Below, in pieces: positions 1 to 9,032 of a DNA stretch of 64,000 nt (positions are counted from its first letter, which is position 1; each line of letters begins with the position of its first letter). Origin of the DNA: an alpha proteobacterium BAL199. Its GTDB lineage: Bacteria; Pseudomonadota; Alphaproteobacteria; Thalassobaculales; Thalassobaculaceae. The stretch spans positions 1 to 64,000 of the forward strand of contig ABHC01000002.1 in assembly GCA_000171835.1 (NCBI GenBank), written 5' to 3'. A program made the translations under genes and the position numbers. The notes beneath the pieces are model-generated. The model saw only the letters and a program-made list of their open reading frames with translations, did not search any database and was not told where the DNA came from.

Positions 1-48
1 CTGCGGCCACGGCGGGCTTGCGTTGATTGAGGACCGACCAACCAACGG

Positions 49-2214
49 TCAGCGGCTCTCCACACCGCCCAGATACTTGAAGGCAATCCGAAACATCACG
101 CGGGTATCTGGCTCGATATCCTCGTCCTCGATGTCCGAACGTTCGACGTCGACACCAAAGGTCAGACACTCATCGGAATAGGTTAGTCCGAGACGGCCGC
201 GGAGCAGGCGGCTGTCTCCGTCGGAAAGGTCGTGGACGATGTTCATCCCGGTGCTCCAGTACTGCGACAGACGGATGTTCAAGGTGGCGTCTATCTGCTC
301 GCGGTCGCCGGTCAGGTCGCTGGACGCCGAGTCGTCGATTGCGATGTAGTCGATGAGAAATGCGAAGCGCGGATGATGATATCCGAATCCGACTTCATTC
401 CGCCTGACTTCCGCCGAGTCCTTGTCGAGTCGGAACCGGTACGAAAAATCGAACTCATCGCGCGGCCGAACGGTGATTGCACCGACAACGTCGGACAGTT
501 CCTCGTACAAGCCGGATCCTTTTTCGAACGCGCTGTCTCCGTAGAAACGATAGCTCTGGCCAATCAGAAACTCGGTTGACCCGCCGCTGTCGCCATAGAC
601 CCCAGAGCGCAGCGCATAGTCGATGCGCGACCCGCTGGTCACGCGGTCGACGCCTTCGAAGCGGTTCAGCCTGAACAGATTGGTCGTATCGAATTCGAAG
701 GACCGACTGTCCTCGTTCGGAATTTCATCCGGGTTGCTGCCGTTCGGGCCACCGACGATCCCGATGATCGGTTCAAACAATTGGGTGGTGGTGCCGGATC
801 GCCTTGCCCAAGGATATTGCCATTTCACACCGACCTGCGGAAACAATCGGGCGGTGGTTTCGTCACTGTTGTCTGCCGCACCCTCCAGATCCGATGCAAA
901 GTACCCGTCGCTCTGAACCCGGCTTTCGATCGTGAGCATCTGGCCGCTCGACGTCGTGTGCGGCCGTTTCCAGCCATAGACCATCGATGCGCGCCGGCTG
1001 TCGGTGCCGCGCTTGCGCGTCAACGCCAGGAGGCTGGCGTCGATCGATGAACGACCGCCATCGCTGGCGGGTTCGGCAACGAAGCTGTACTGGGCGAATG
1101 GCATGACTAGCGGCGTATCGTCCGGGTCGGTGGAAGCACGCAGATCCTGCCATTTGTAGGCGTTGACTGCGGCATAGTTGCGACCGCGAAAACCTTCAGT
1201 GTAGAGCCGGGTGGTCAAGACATCCTCGTGACCGAGGCGAAACTTTTTCAGGTAGGTCCGGTCGCTCGATTGTTCGAAATCGAAGCCTGCGCGCCAGGTT
1301 CGGTCGAGCGAGAACTGTCCTTCGAGATCGGCGCTGCCTTCAATGCCTTGGTCGCCGGTCGAGGTGCTCCCATTATATTGGTCGACATAGGCCGTCGTGG
1401 CCTTTAGGTCGATCTGTCCGCGCGAGAAACGTTGGCGGTATTCTCCCCTGAGAACGGATCCCTCAGAGCTGAACACCATAGGCTCGATGGTCAGGTCCCG
1501 CGACGCATCGAACACGTAGTGATAGGGCTGTCCGTAGATCGCGCCCAGGTCGCCGGAGTAGCCGAGCGTCGGTGCCAGCAAGCCGGACCGACGATCGACT
1601 GTCGGATCGGGATGTCGCATGTAGGGGGTGTACAGGATCGGGATCCCGAACATCTCCATCGTGGCGTCTTCGTAGATGATGTCCTTTGCGACTTCATCGT
1701 GGATGACCTTGACCGCCTTGAGCTGCCATAGCGGTGCCCGCCGCGGGTCCTCCTTGCAGAGATTGCAGGGCGAGAACACGCCACGATCCATGATCTTTTT
1801 GCTGTCGGCGGTCCGTCGTGCGCGGTTGGCTGCAAGACGCGAGCCGTCGACCATCAGGGCTCGCAGGTTCTCGATGAAGCCGACTTTGAGCTGGTCGTGC
1901 AGTTCCGCATAGTCGGTGAACAACACTTCGCCAGTTGGCTCCAGCAACGAGACGTTGCCGCTGGCCGTTACGGTATTGTCCCGCTGATTGTAGGTCACGG
2001 TATCCGCCATCAGCAGCCGGGGCCCTTGATTCAACTCGACATTGCCCCGTGCAGTGACGATTCCCAGGTCTTCGTTGTAGGTGAGTTCGTCGGCCTGCAG
2101 CAGAACGGGGGTGTTCTCGACGTCGATTTCCTGCGCGAGCACCGAATGCACGGTGATCAGCAGAAACATCAGGCCGGTCAGTATCCGAAGAAGCGCGGTG
2201 GGCAAGCCGGTCAT
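49..2214 (-). CDS. lptD: LPS-assembly protein LptD (outer-membrane translocon)
   Basis: Outer-membrane beta-barrel that inserts lipopolysaccharide into the outer leaflet. The 721-residue product has a signal peptide (residues 1-28, cleaved after SVLAQ), then an OstA/LptA-like beta-jellyroll (about 35-110; ADELTYNEDLGIVTARGNVE is typical) and a long barrel region rich in alternating aromatic strands. Only three cysteines are present: a CxxC pair near 150-153 and one near the C-terminus. Gammaproteobacterial LptD uses four in two disulfides, so disulfide wiring here must differ. The ATG overlaps the lptG stop (ATGA), so the gene is translationally coupled in lptF-lptG-lptD. Only 48 bases of the window lie downstream; surA often follows in relatives, but nothing can be called there. 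Confidence 0.95.
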   Translation of the reverse strand: MTGLPTALLRILTGLMFLLITVHSVLAQEIDVENTPVLLQADELTYNEDLGIVTARGNVELNQGPRLLMADTVTYNQRDNTVTASGNVSLLEPTGEVLFTDYAELHDQLKVGFIENLRALMVDGSRLAANRARRTADSKKIMDRGVFSPCNLCKEDPRRAPLWQLKAVKVIHDEVAKDIIYEDATMEMFGIPILYTPYMRHPDPTVDRRSGLLAPTLGYSGDLGAIYGQPYHYVFDASRDLTIEPMVFSSEGSVLRGEYRQRFSRGQIDLKATTAYVDQYNGSTSTGDQGIEGSADLEGQFSLDRTWRAGFDFEQSSDRTYLKKFRLGHEDVLTTRLYTEGFRGRNYAAVNAYKWQDLRASTDPDDTPLVMPFAQYSFVAEPASDGGRSSIDASLLALTRKRGTDSRRASMVYGWKRPHTTSSGQMLTIESRVQSDGYFASDLEGAADNSDETTARLFPQVGVKWQYPWARRSGTTTQLFEPIIGIVGGPNGSNPDEIPNEDSRSFEFDTTNLFRLNRFEGVDRVTSGSRIDYALRSGVYGDSGGSTEFLIGQSYRFYGDSAFEKGSGLYEELSDVVGAITVRPRDEFDFSYRFRLDKDSAEVRRNEVGFGYHHPRFAFLIDYIAIDDSASSDLTGDREQIDATLNIRLSQYWSTGMNIVHDLSDGDSRLLRGRLGLTYSDECLTFGVDVERSDIEDEDIEPDTRVMFRIAFKYLGGVESR

Positions 2215-3308
2215 CCGTCCTCAAGGTGCAGAAGGCTCGTCAATCCGAGCAGCATGGTGACGGTCGCGGGCGTCCAGGCCGCCAGCACTTCCGGAATCCG
2301 GGCCGACAGGCCCAGCGCGAAGACGATATCGGACATGAAATACAGCAGGAACCCCGTGAACAGCCCGCTCGACGCCCAGAGCAGAGTGCCGCCCCGCCGG
2401 GTCAGCCGCAATGAGAAGGTCGCGGCGATCAAAACCATCGCGATCAGAAGCAGCGGCGATGCCAACAGGGCGTGCCAGTAGAGGCGGTGCTTCACCGCTG
2501 AGAAACCGGCGTTCTCCAAAATTCGAATGAAGCCCGGCAGCTCCCAGAACGACATGGTCTCCGGTGAGGCAAAACTGTCCTGGATGTTCTGAATGGTCAG
2601 CCGTGTCGGTATTCGAATCGAGCCCCTTTGGTCGGGCCTGCCTTTGACGGAGGTCACCACGGTGTCGTGGAGTTCCCAATATCCGGCACCCAACCGCGCC
2701 GTACGGGCGTCAATGCGCTCGAGGAACTCGTCGTTGTGACCGAAGCGGATCACCAGCACGTTGGCCAATTCGGCGTCGTTCTGGCGCGCGGCGAGTGCAT
2801 GAACCACGTGCTGCCCACTCTCGGTGCGTTCCCGAATCCACAAGCCGCCCTGGCCGACCGTCATGAAGCTGTCTACGCGGTTGCGCAGGATGGTGTCTTC
2901 CAGGACGTTGAAACGGGCGGTCATCACCGAGGAGATCGGATTGACCACGCCGACCTTCAGCGCGCCGAGCAGCAAGGCGACGGCGATCGCCGGCATCAGG
3001 AACTGCCAGACCGATATGCCAGCCGCGCGGGCGACGACCAGCTCGTTGGTTCGGGTCAGGCGGGTGAACGCCAGCATTGAGCCGAACAGCACGGCGAACG
3101 GTAGAATCTGTTGCCCCATGTTCGGCAATTTGAGAGCCGCCATCTCGACCAGGACACCGAAATGAGCGCCGTCCTTGCCGGATCCTCGACGCAGCAGCTC
3201 GATCAGGTCGAGCAGGAACACAATGGCCATGATCGCGGCAAAAGTGCCGAGCACCCAGAATACGAACTGGCGGCCAATATAAGTGGACAGGGTGGGCGAC
3301 AATCTCAT
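2211..3308 (-). CDS. lptG: LPS export ABC transporter permease LptG
   Basis: Inner-membrane permease of the LptB2FG complex that extracts LPS and feeds the LptC-LptA-LptD bridge. The 365-residue YjgP/YjgQ-family protein has three hydrophobic N-terminal helices (about 14-36, 58-80 and 98-122), a periplasmic beta-jellyroll in the middle (about 135-265) and three C-terminal helices. The segment TRTNELVVARAAGISVWQFL is the coupling-helix region. It lies 7 bases after lptF and overlaps lptD by four bases. Assigned as LptG rather than LptF by its position next to lptD and by its sequence character; the two paralogues are easily confused, but the order is standard. Confidence 0.92.
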   Translation of the reverse strand: MRLSPTLSTYIGRQFVFWVLGTFAAIMAIVFLLDLIELLRRGSGKDGAHFGVLVEMAALKLPNMGQQILPFAVLFGSMLAFTRLTRTNELVVARAAGISVWQFLMPAIAVALLLGALKVGVVNPISSVMTARFNVLEDTILRNRVDSFMTVGQGGLWIRERTESGQHVVHALAARQNDAELANVLVIRFGHNDEFLERIDARTARLGAGYWELHDTVVTSVKGRPDQRGSIRIPTRLTIQNIQDSFASPETMSFWELPGFIRILENAGFSAVKHRLYWHALLASPLLLIAMVLIAATFSLRLTRRGGTLLWASSGLFTGFLLYFMSDIVFALGLSARIPEVLAAWTPATVTMLLGLTSLLHLEDG

Positions 3309-3315
3309 TTACGGC

Positions 3316-4425
3316 TCATGAGATTGCCGGAGCCGGGCCGCGGCGCTTCAGCCGTCGTTGTGTCATCGACGCCAGCGCCAGCAGAAACGGCACGATCACC
3401 GCAAACCACATGATCGGCACCATCGAGGGATAGCGCACGACCAAATATTTGGAACCCAGGCCCATGGCCTCGGCGCAGCCGGCTAGGAGCACTGCCGTGA
3501 TGATTCGGATGGTCTGGCCGCGACGCGAGAACTCACCCGACAGCAGCACCGCAACTCCGATCGCCGTCAGCGACAGAGCCAACAGCGGCGAGGTCAGGCG
3601 CTGGTGCCCTTCGGCGATGTACTCGTCGAAGTTCTTCGGATCGGTGATCTGCTCGGTTGGGTGCAGCAGATCGTCGATGAACAACTCGTTCTGGTCGCGG
3701 ATGGTGCGCTGCACCTCTTCGCGCATGGCTCCCAGGTCGATGGTGTAGCGATCGAAGTACAGGACGCTCACCCGCCCGGTCTCGACATCGCGCTCCTGGC
3801 GGGAACCGTTTGCCATCACCACTCGAGGCCCCTCCGGCGCGGTGATCAGTGCCCCGCGCTCGGCCACCAGGGTGACGGTCTTCTTGGCGTTGCTCTGGTC
3901 GTGGACCACGATTCCCGCCAACTGCCCGGTATCCTCGCGGGCTCGGACATAGACGGTCAGTCCATCGCCGATCGACCGGAATTCACCCTCGCGCAGCACC
4001 AGGTGATCGAAGTTGTGGCGGATTTGGAATTGCAGTTCCTTGAAGCCACGATAGCTCATCGGTACCAGGTAGAGGGTCATCAGATAGGTGGCCAGCATGG
4101 TGGCTACCGCGACCACCATGGCCGGGCCGGCAAGCCGGAGCGGGCTCAGCCCGGCCGCCGACAGCACGACCAGTTCTCGGTCGTTCGTCAGCTTGTTGTA
4201 GACGAAAACCGTGGCGGCGAAGGCCGCGATTGGCAGCACGATCGACAGCCAGGTCGGCATCAGCATCAGCGTCAGATAGACGAAGCTCGGGATCGGCAGG
4301 CCGCGATTGACGATGAGGTCCACGAACCGCAGCGATTGCGACAGCCAGATCACGCACGTCATCGACACCACGATGAACACCATCGCGGTCAGGATCTGTC
4401 CAGCCAAGTAACGGGTGATGCGCAT
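3316..4425 (-). CDS. lptF: LPS export ABC transporter permease LptF
   Basis: First gene of the LPS-export operon and partner of LptG in the LptB2FG exporter. The 369 residues show the YjgP/YjgQ layout: N-terminal helices (about 12-34, 53-75 and 98-120), a periplasmic domain (about 130-260) and C-terminal helices. The coupling-helix motif LTNDRELVVLSAAGLSPLRL is present. The tail is basic (QRRLKRRGPA). The ATG at 4425 lies about 37 bases downstream of a good sigma70-like -10 box on the minus strand, fitting a short leader. The gene is divergent from pepA. Confidence 0.92.
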   Translation of the reverse strand: MRITRYLAGQILTAMVFIVVSMTCVIWLSQSLRFVDLIVNRGLPIPSFVYLTLMLMPTWLSIVLPIAAFAATVFVYNKLTNDRELVVLSAAGLSPLRLAGPAMVVAVATMLATYLMTLYLVPMSYRGFKELQFQIRHNFDHLVLREGEFRSIGDGLTVYVRAREDTGQLAGIVVHDQSNAKKTVTLVAERGALITAPEGPRVVMANGSRQERDVETGRVSVLYFDRYTIDLGAMREEVQRTIRDQNELFIDDLLHPTEQITDPKNFDEYIAEGHQRLTSPLLALSLTAIGVAVLLSGEFSRRGQTIRIITAVLLAGCAEAMGLGSKYLVVRYPSMVPIMWFAVIVPFLLALASMTQRRLKRRGPAPAIS

Positions 4426-4461
4426 GCCGTCCCCGGCTCGCGTTCAGTGTTGTTCGGGCGC

Positions 4462-4490
4462 ATGATACCGGCGCTGCCGCCCGTTGACAG
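4462..4490 (-). promoter_or_regulatory. Putative promoter of lptF-lptG-lptD
   Basis: On the minus strand a -35 CTGTCA (4485-4490) and a -10 TATCAT (4462-4467) are separated by exactly 17 bases. They match the sigma70 consensus at 4 of 6 and 5 of 6 positions. The predicted start lies about 30 bases before the lptF ATG. A plus-strand TTGACA (4484-4489) overlaps this -35 almost completely and could be the pepA -35, although its -10 (CTACCC) is poor. Divergent promoters would then share the same bases. This is inference from sequence only. Confidence 0.45.
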
Positions 4491-4547
4491 AGCCCGATGG
4501 CGACGGCTACCCCAAAGATCGTCTCCCCGCAACCCATGGAGCCTCTG

Positions 4548-6020
4548 ATGAAGATCGCCTTTGCCAAGGTTGGACGTCCCAAGAAGGGGGCGATCGTCGT
4601 CTCCGTGGCCGAAGGCGGCAAGCTGTCGCCGACCGCGACAGCGATTGACGGCGAGTCCGGCGGGCTGATCGCCAAGGCCATGGCCGGGTCGCGGTTTACC
4701 GGCAAAGCGCACCAGACGTTGACGGTTTTCACGTCCGCGGGCCGGGTGCTGCTGTACGGCGTCGGCGATCCCGCGAAGTTCGATCTGAAGTGGGCGGAGA
4801 CAGCCGGTGGCGGCATCTACGCGGCGCTGGCGGGGTCGGGAGAAAAAGAAGTTACCATCGTCATGGAGAGCGGGGACGAGCGCCGGGCGGCGCGGGCCGC
4901 GCATCTGGCGCTGGGTGCCGAGTTGCGGTCCTACCGATTCGACAAGTACCGCACCACGCTGAAGGACGACGACAAGCCGACCCTTGAGAAGCTGACCGTC
5001 ATGGTCGACGGCCACGCCGAGGCCAAGAAGCTGTACGACGTCGAGGCGGCGATTGCCGAGGGCGTGGCGTTCACCCGCGATCTGGTGTCCGAGCCGCCGA
5101 ACGTGCTGTTCCCGGAGAGCTTCGCCCAGCGTTGCGTTGAACTCAAGGAACTCGGCGTTGCAGTCGAAGTGCTTGGCGAGAAGGAGATGACCAAGCTCGG
5201 CATGGGCGCGCTTCTCGGCGTCGGACAGGGCAGCCGGCGTGAGTCCAAGCTGGTGGTGATGCGCTGGAACGGCGGCGCCAAGTCCGACCAGCCGGTGGCG
5301 TTCGTTGGCAAAGGGGTGTGCTTCGACACCGGTGGCATCTCCATCAAACCGGCCGGCGGCATGGAAGACATGAAGTTCGACATGGGTGGTGCTGGTGTGG
5401 TCAGCGGCCTCATGCGGGCATTGGCGGGCCGCAAGGCGAAGGCGAACGTGATCGGTGTGATCGGTCTCGTGGAGAACATGCCGGACGGCAACGCGCTGCG
5501 GCCATCCGATATCCTGACGACCATGTCGGGCCAGACCATCGAGGTGATCAACACCGATGCCGAGGGCCGGCTCGTCCTGGCGGATGCGCTTTGGTACACC
5601 CAGGACAAGTTCAAGCCGGCGTTCATGATCGATCTCGCGACGCTGACCGGCGCCATGATGGTGTCGCTCGGTGAGGAGACCTGCGGTTACTTCTCCAATG
5701 ACGACAAGCTGTCGGACGCACTGAAGGCCGCTGGCGATGCGGTCGACGAGGCGATGTGGCGCATGCCGCTCGGCGATGCCTACAACAAGCAGATGGACAG
5801 CGACGTTGCCGACATGAAGAACGCCGGCCCGCGCTGGGGCGGGGCGATCACAGCTGCCTGCTTCTTGGAGCGCTTCGTGAACAAGACGCCGTGGATCCAC
5901 ATGGATATCGCGGGTGTGGCCTGGTCGCGCAAGGACCGCAGCACCACACCGAAAGGCGCCAGCGGCTTTGCTGTGCGTGCGCTCGATCGGCTGGTCCGCG
6001 ACTACGTCGAGAAGACCTGA
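4548..6020 (+). CDS. pepA: Leucyl aminopeptidase (M17 family)
   Basis: Cytosolic dinuclear-metal (Mn/Zn) aminopeptidase that removes N-terminal residues from peptides; some homologues also bind DNA. The M17 signature NTDAEGRL is present near residue 335. The upstream catalytic segment FVGKGVCFDTGGISIKPAGG carries the Lys and Asp ligands. I placed the start at 4548 (MKIAFAKVG, about 490 aa) because GGAG lies seven bases upstream and family members begin this way. In-frame ATGs at 4497 and 4536 would add a non-conserved 17 residues. holC follows after 15 bases, the common alphaproteobacterial pepA-holC pair. Confidence 0.95.
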   Translation: MKIAFAKVGRPKKGAIVVSVAEGGKLSPTATAIDGESGGLIAKAMAGSRFTGKAHQTLTVFTSAGRVLLYGVGDPAKFDLKWAETAGGGIYAALAGSGEKEVTIVMESGDERRAARAAHLALGAELRSYRFDKYRTTLKDDDKPTLEKLTVMVDGHAEAKKLYDVEAAIAEGVAFTRDLVSEPPNVLFPESFAQRCVELKELGVAVEVLGEKEMTKLGMGALLGVGQGSRRESKLVVMRWNGGAKSDQPVAFVGKGVCFDTGGISIKPAGGMEDMKFDMGGAGVVSGLMRALAGRKAKANVIGVIGLVENMPDGNALRPSDILTTMSGQTIEVINTDAEGRLVLADALWYTQDKFKPAFMIDLATLTGAMMVSLGEETCGYFSNDDKLSDALKAAGDAVDEAMWRMPLGDAYNKQMDSDVADMKNAGPRWGGAITAACFLERFVNKTPWIHMDIAGVAWSRKDRSTTPKGASGFAVRALDRLVRDYVEKT

Positions 6021-6035
6021 GGGCGGGCCGGCGGC

Positions 6036-6485
6036 GTGGCCGAGATCGGATTCTATCATCTGACGGCTACGCCGCTGGAACGCGCGCTGCCCAAGCTGCT
6101 GGAGCGGACGCTGGATACCGGTCAGCGGGCGGTTGTCCTGGCCGGCAGCGATGAGCGGGTGCAGGCGCTGAACGGCCTGCTGTGGACCTATGAGGACCGC
6201 TCCTGGCTGCCGCACGGCTCTTCCAAGGACGGATTCGATGAGGACCAGCCGATCTGGTTGAGTGCCGTCGAAGGCAATCCGAACGGCGCGGCGTTCCTGT
6301 TCCTGACTGACGGCGTCACGATCGACGATCTGACGGCCTGGAGCCGGGTGTTCGATCTGTTCGACGGCCGGGACGATGCCGCTGTAGCGGCGGCCCGCAC
6401 GCGCTGGAAGGCGGCCCGGGATGGCGGCCACTCGCTCGCCTACTGGTGCCAGACCGACCGGGGCGGCTGGGAGAAGGCCGGGTAG
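6036..6485 (+). CDS. holC: DNA polymerase III chi subunit
   Basis: HolC of the clamp-loader complex, which links the replicase to SSB and aids primer hand-off. The 149 residues are the normal length. The N-terminal strand EIGFYHLTATPLERALPKLL and the later PIWLSAVEGNPNGAAFLFLT segment are characteristic. The start is a GTG (GTG GCC GAG) just downstream of pepA, with the GGGCGG-rich pepA tail as a weak ribosome site. pepA, holC and ndk lie in one direction and may be cotranscribed, with a 119-base gap before ndk. Confidence 0.9.
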   Translation: MAEIGFYHLTATPLERALPKLLERTLDTGQRAVVLAGSDERVQALNGLLWTYEDRSWLPHGSSKDGFDEDQPIWLSAVEGNPNGAAFLFLTDGVTIDDLTAWSRVFDLFDGRDDAAVAAARTRWKAARDGGHSLAYWCQTDRGGWEKAG

Positions 6486-6604
6486 GGCCTTCCGGCCGCT
6501 CTGCGCTTGCCCGTGCGCGGGCGCGCCGCTATAAGGCGCGCGCCGGGCGGTCGGGCCACGTTGCCTCCGCCCATCCGAATCCATCATGATCGATAGAGAG
6601 ACTC

Positions 6605-7027
6605 ATGGCCCTCGAGCGCACCTTTTCCATCATCAAGCCGGACGCCACCGCCCGGAACCTGACCGGCAAGGTCAACGCCATGATCGAGGCCACCGGTCTT
6701 CGCATCGTCGCGCAGAAGCGGATCAAGATGACCCGCGATCAGGCCGAGACGTTCTATGCCGTCCACAGCGCCCGCCCGTTCTTCGGCGAGCTGGTCGATT
6801 TCATGGTCTCCGGCCCGGTGGTCGTGCAGGTCCTGGAAGGCGACAACGCCGTCGCCAAGTACCGTGAAGTGATGGGCGCTACCGACCCGTCGAAGGCCGA
6901 TGCCGGCACGATCCGCAAGGAAGTGGCGCTGTCGATCGGCGAGAACACGGTGCACGGCTCGGACGCCGTCGAAACGGCCGCCATTGAGATCGCGCAGTTC
7001 TTCAGCGGCAACGAAATCGTCGGCTGA
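6605..7027 (+). CDS. ndk: Nucleoside diphosphate kinase
   Basis: Transfers the gamma-phosphate of ATP to NDPs through a phosphohistidine. The 140-residue product is the standard size. The active-site motif [16 protein letters not shown] contains the catalytic His (near residue 117), and the N-terminus [16 protein letters not shown] holds the conserved Lys. The ATG at 6605 is preceded by GATAGAGAGACTC, giving a usable Shine-Dalgarno. The transcript should end at the strong hairpin 20 bases downstream. A TATAAG sequence within a GC-rich palindrome about 75 bases upstream could be its -10 box, but I could not find a convincing -35. Confidence 0.96.
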   Translation: MALERTFSIIKPDATARNLTGKVNAMIEATGLRIVAQKRIKMTRDQAETFYAVHSARPFFGELVDFMVSGPVVVQVLEGDNAVAKYREVMGATDPSKADAGTIRKEVALSIGENTVHGSDAVETAAIEIAQFFSGNEIVG

Positions 7028-7046
7028 TTGTCGAACCGGTTGATCG

Positions 7047-7080
7047 AAAAGGGGCCGGCCCCTCGGGGCCGGCCCTTTTT
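7047..7080. terminator. Bidirectional rho-independent terminator between ndk and the COX IV gene
   Basis: A run of A (7047-7050), an 11-base GC stem made of GGGCCGGCC repeats with a TC loop (7051-7075) and a T5 run (7076-7080) form a textbook terminator. The arms are symmetrical with A/T tracts on both sides, so it should stop ndk on the plus strand and the convergent small COX gene on the minus strand. One G is bulged on the left arm. Confidence 0.9.
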
Positions 7081-7101
7081 CGTTGCAGGCGGGCTCCGAC
7101 G

Positions 7102-7236
7102 TCAGGCGACGAACAGGCCTAACAGTGCAACCGTGATGATGCACAGTGCGGTGCTGATCTTGATGAAGGTGAGGAAGCCTTCCCAGATCGCGCGGTGCTC
7201 ACGGGTCAGATCGAGGAAACGGTCTTCAGTGGCCAT
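7102..7236 (-). CDS. aa3-type cytochrome c oxidase subunit IV (44 aa)
   Basis: Very small gene, easily missed by length cut-offs. It encodes 44 residues: a polar N-terminus (ATEDRFLDLTREHRAIWEGF) followed by one membrane helix (about 21-43, KISTALCIITVALLGLFVA). The E-H-x-x-x-W-x-G-F pattern followed by a single helix matches the bacterial aa3-type cytochrome oxidase subunit IV family (COX4_pro_2), known to be about 45 aa and often unlinked to coxABC. GGAGGG lies about five bases before the ATG, supporting translation. It converges on ndk and shares its terminator. In relatives it contacts subunits I and III of the oxidase; the exact role is not settled. Confidence 0.8.
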   Translation of the reverse strand: MATEDRFLDLTREHRAIWEGFLTFIKISTALCIITVALLGLFVA

Positions 7237-7302
7237 GATGCCCTCCTGACGAAACAGCGAATCTAGCCATTTATAGCGAAGCGTCAGCGGTGCTCAAAGC
7301 CC

Positions 7303-7956
7303 TTACGGGCATGGCGACAAAAGGACGCCGGAAGCGGACGCGCCATTGACCAGAGCGCGGTTGCCGTCGATCCGGACCCGACCCTCGGCCAGCCAGGCGA
7401 GTGCCGCCGGATACAACCGGTGCTCCTGCTCCAGGATGCGTGCCGACAGGCTGTCCTCGGTATCGTCCGGCAGCACCGGAACCGCGGCCTGGGCCAGGAT
7501 CGGTCCGGAGTCGAGATCCGGTGTGACGATGTGGACCGTGCAGCCGGCGATCGTGGCGCCGGCCTCGATTGCCCGGCGCTGCACGTGCAGTCCGGTGAAC
7601 GACGGCAGCAGCGACGGATGGATGTTCAGGATCCGGTTCGGCCAGCGGTTGACGAAACCCGGCGTGAAGATTCGCATGAACCCGGCCAGGCAGACAATCT
7701 CGCACCCGGCACCACGCAATGCTGCATCGATCGCCCCGTCGAAACTGTCGCGGTCGGGGTAGTCCTTGTGGCTGATGGTTGTGGTCGCCACTCCCGCGGC
7801 GCGTGCCCGTTCCAGGCCATATGCGCCCGCCCGGTTTGAAATCACCAGGGCGATTTCAGCCGGGAACTGTGGATCGACCGACGCATCCAGCAGGGCCTGC
7901 AGATTGCTGCCGCGGCCGGAGATCAGCACACCGACCCGCTTGCGCGCGCCGGTCAT
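7303..7956 (-). CDS. purN: Phosphoribosylglycinamide formyltransferase
   Basis: Transfers the formyl group of 10-formyl-tetrahydrofolate to GAR, the third step of IMP synthesis. The 217 residues begin with the Rossmann-like [20 protein letters not shown]. The catalytic Asn-His pair lies in [11 protein letters not shown] and the Asp in [12 protein letters not shown], all intact. The ATG overlaps the purM stop by four bases (ATGA), so the two are translationally coupled and act consecutively around the FGAM/AIR steps. No terminator was found in the 66 bases to the next gene. Confidence 0.96.
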   Translation of the reverse strand: MTGARKRVGVLISGRGSNLQALLDASVDPQFPAEIALVISNRAGAYGLERARAAGVATTTISHKDYPDRDSFDGAIDAALRGAGCEIVCLAGFMRIFTPGFVNRWPNRILNIHPSLLPSFTGLHVQRRAIEAGATIAGCTVHIVTPDLDSGPILAQAAVPVLPDDTEDSLSARILEQEHRLYPAALAWLAEGRVRIDGNRALVNGASASGVLLSPCP

Positions 7957-9032
7957 GCCAGCCAGGTTGCCGACAGACCGTCGAACACAACCGGATCGCC
8001 GGTTCGCGCTTCGAGCACGCCGACCGTGATCGGCGTCTCGCCAGCCGCCGACAGCGCGTCGCGCACCGCGTCGGCCCGTTCGGCTTCCACCACGATCAGC
8101 ATGCCGAGTCCGCAGTTGAAGGTTCGCAGCATTTCCCGCGCCTCGACCCCGCCTTGGGCCGCCAGCCAGCGGAATACTGGAGGCAGGCGCCAGGACGTGA
8201 GGTCCAACCGCATCGCCAGATCGTCGCCATAGACCCGGGGCGGATTCTCGATCAGACCACCGCCTGTGATGTGGGCGAGGGCGGTGACGCCGCCGGCCTT
8301 GATTGCCTTCAGGCAGGAGCGCACATAGATCCGGGTCGGCTCCAGCAGCGCTTCGGCCAAGGTGCGGTCGGGAGCGAATGGCGCCGGGGCATCCCAGGCG
8401 AGACCGCTGCGCTCGACGATTCGCCTGACCAGGGAGAAGCCGTTGGAGTGCACCCCCGACGATGGCAGCGCCAGGACGACGTTGCCGACCGACACCCGGT
8501 CGCGGGTCAGGATCTGCTGGCGCTCGGCCGCGCCGATCGCGAATCCGGCGAGATCATAGTCGCCGGCCCGGTACATGCCCGGCATTTCGGCGGTCTCGCC
8601 GCCGACCAGAGCGCACCCGGCGTCCCGGCATCCGGCCGCGATGCCGGCGACCACGTCACGGGCGACGGTCACCTCAAGCTTGCCGGTGGCGTAGTAGTCC
8701 AGGAACATCACCGGCTCTGCGCCCTGCACAACCAGATCGTTGACGCACATCGCGACCAGATCGATGCCGACCCCGTCGTGCCGTCCGGCCTCGATCGCGA
8801 CACGCAGCTTGGTGCCGACCCCATCGGTTGCGGCAACCAGGACCGGATCCTTGAAACCGGCGGCCTTCAAGTCGAACAGGCCGCCGAACCCGCCAAGATC
8901 GGCGTCGGCGCCGGGACGTCGGGTGGAAGCCGCGAGCGGCTTGATCGCCTCGACGAGAGCGTCACCCGCGTCGATGTCGACGCCGGCGTCGCGGTAGGTC
9001 AAAGGCTGGTTCGTCTGCTTTGGGGGGCTTAT
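7953..9032 (-). CDS. purM: Phosphoribosylformylglycinamidine cyclo-ligase (AIR synthetase), unusual start
   Basis: ATP-dependent ring closure of FGAM to AIR in purine synthesis. The PurM fold is intact: [18 protein letters not shown] at the N-terminus, the glycine-rich [14 protein letters not shown], and the ATP/metal segment [12 protein letters not shown]. The frame stays open up to 9197, but homology begins only at LTYRDAG. The best ribosome site on the minus strand (GGAGG, followed by five bases) sets translation to begin at an ATA codon (9030-9032), giving about 359 aa starting x-SPPKQTNQ. A TTG at 9002 (349 aa) is the nearest canonical start but has no visible Shine-Dalgarno. I report the ATA position as the boundary with low certainty; the gene identity itself is certain. 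Confidence 0.9.
   Translation of the reverse strand: MSPPKQTNQPLTYRDAGVDIDAGDALVEAIKPLAASTRRPGADADLGGFGGLFDLKAAGFKDPVLVAATDGVGTKLRVAIEAGRHDGVGIDLVAMCVNDLVVQGAEPVMFLDYYATGKLEVTVARDVVAGIAAGCRDAGCALVGGETAEMPGMYRAGDYDLAGFAIGAAERQQILTRDRVSVGNVVLALPSSGVHSNGFSLVRRIVERSGLAWDAPAPFAPDRTLAEALLEPTRIYVRSCLKAIKAGGVTALAHITGGGLIENPPRVYGDDLAMRLDLTSWRLPPVFRWLAAQGGVEAREMLRTFNCGLGMLIVVEAERADAVRDALSAAGETPITVGVLEARTGDPVVFDGLSATWLA

Noticed and set aside
1-48. Start of a further lpt-linked gene (surA) at the window edge
   Set aside because: Only 48 bases are available; no ATG, ribosome site or recognisable residues on the minus strand.
4389-6587. 732-codon open frame on the minus strand across pepA and holC
   Set aside because: Antisense shadow produced by high-GC codon bias. 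pepA and holC in the opposite frame have clear family motifs and ribosome sites; the translated shadow is Arg/His/Gly-rich with no domain.
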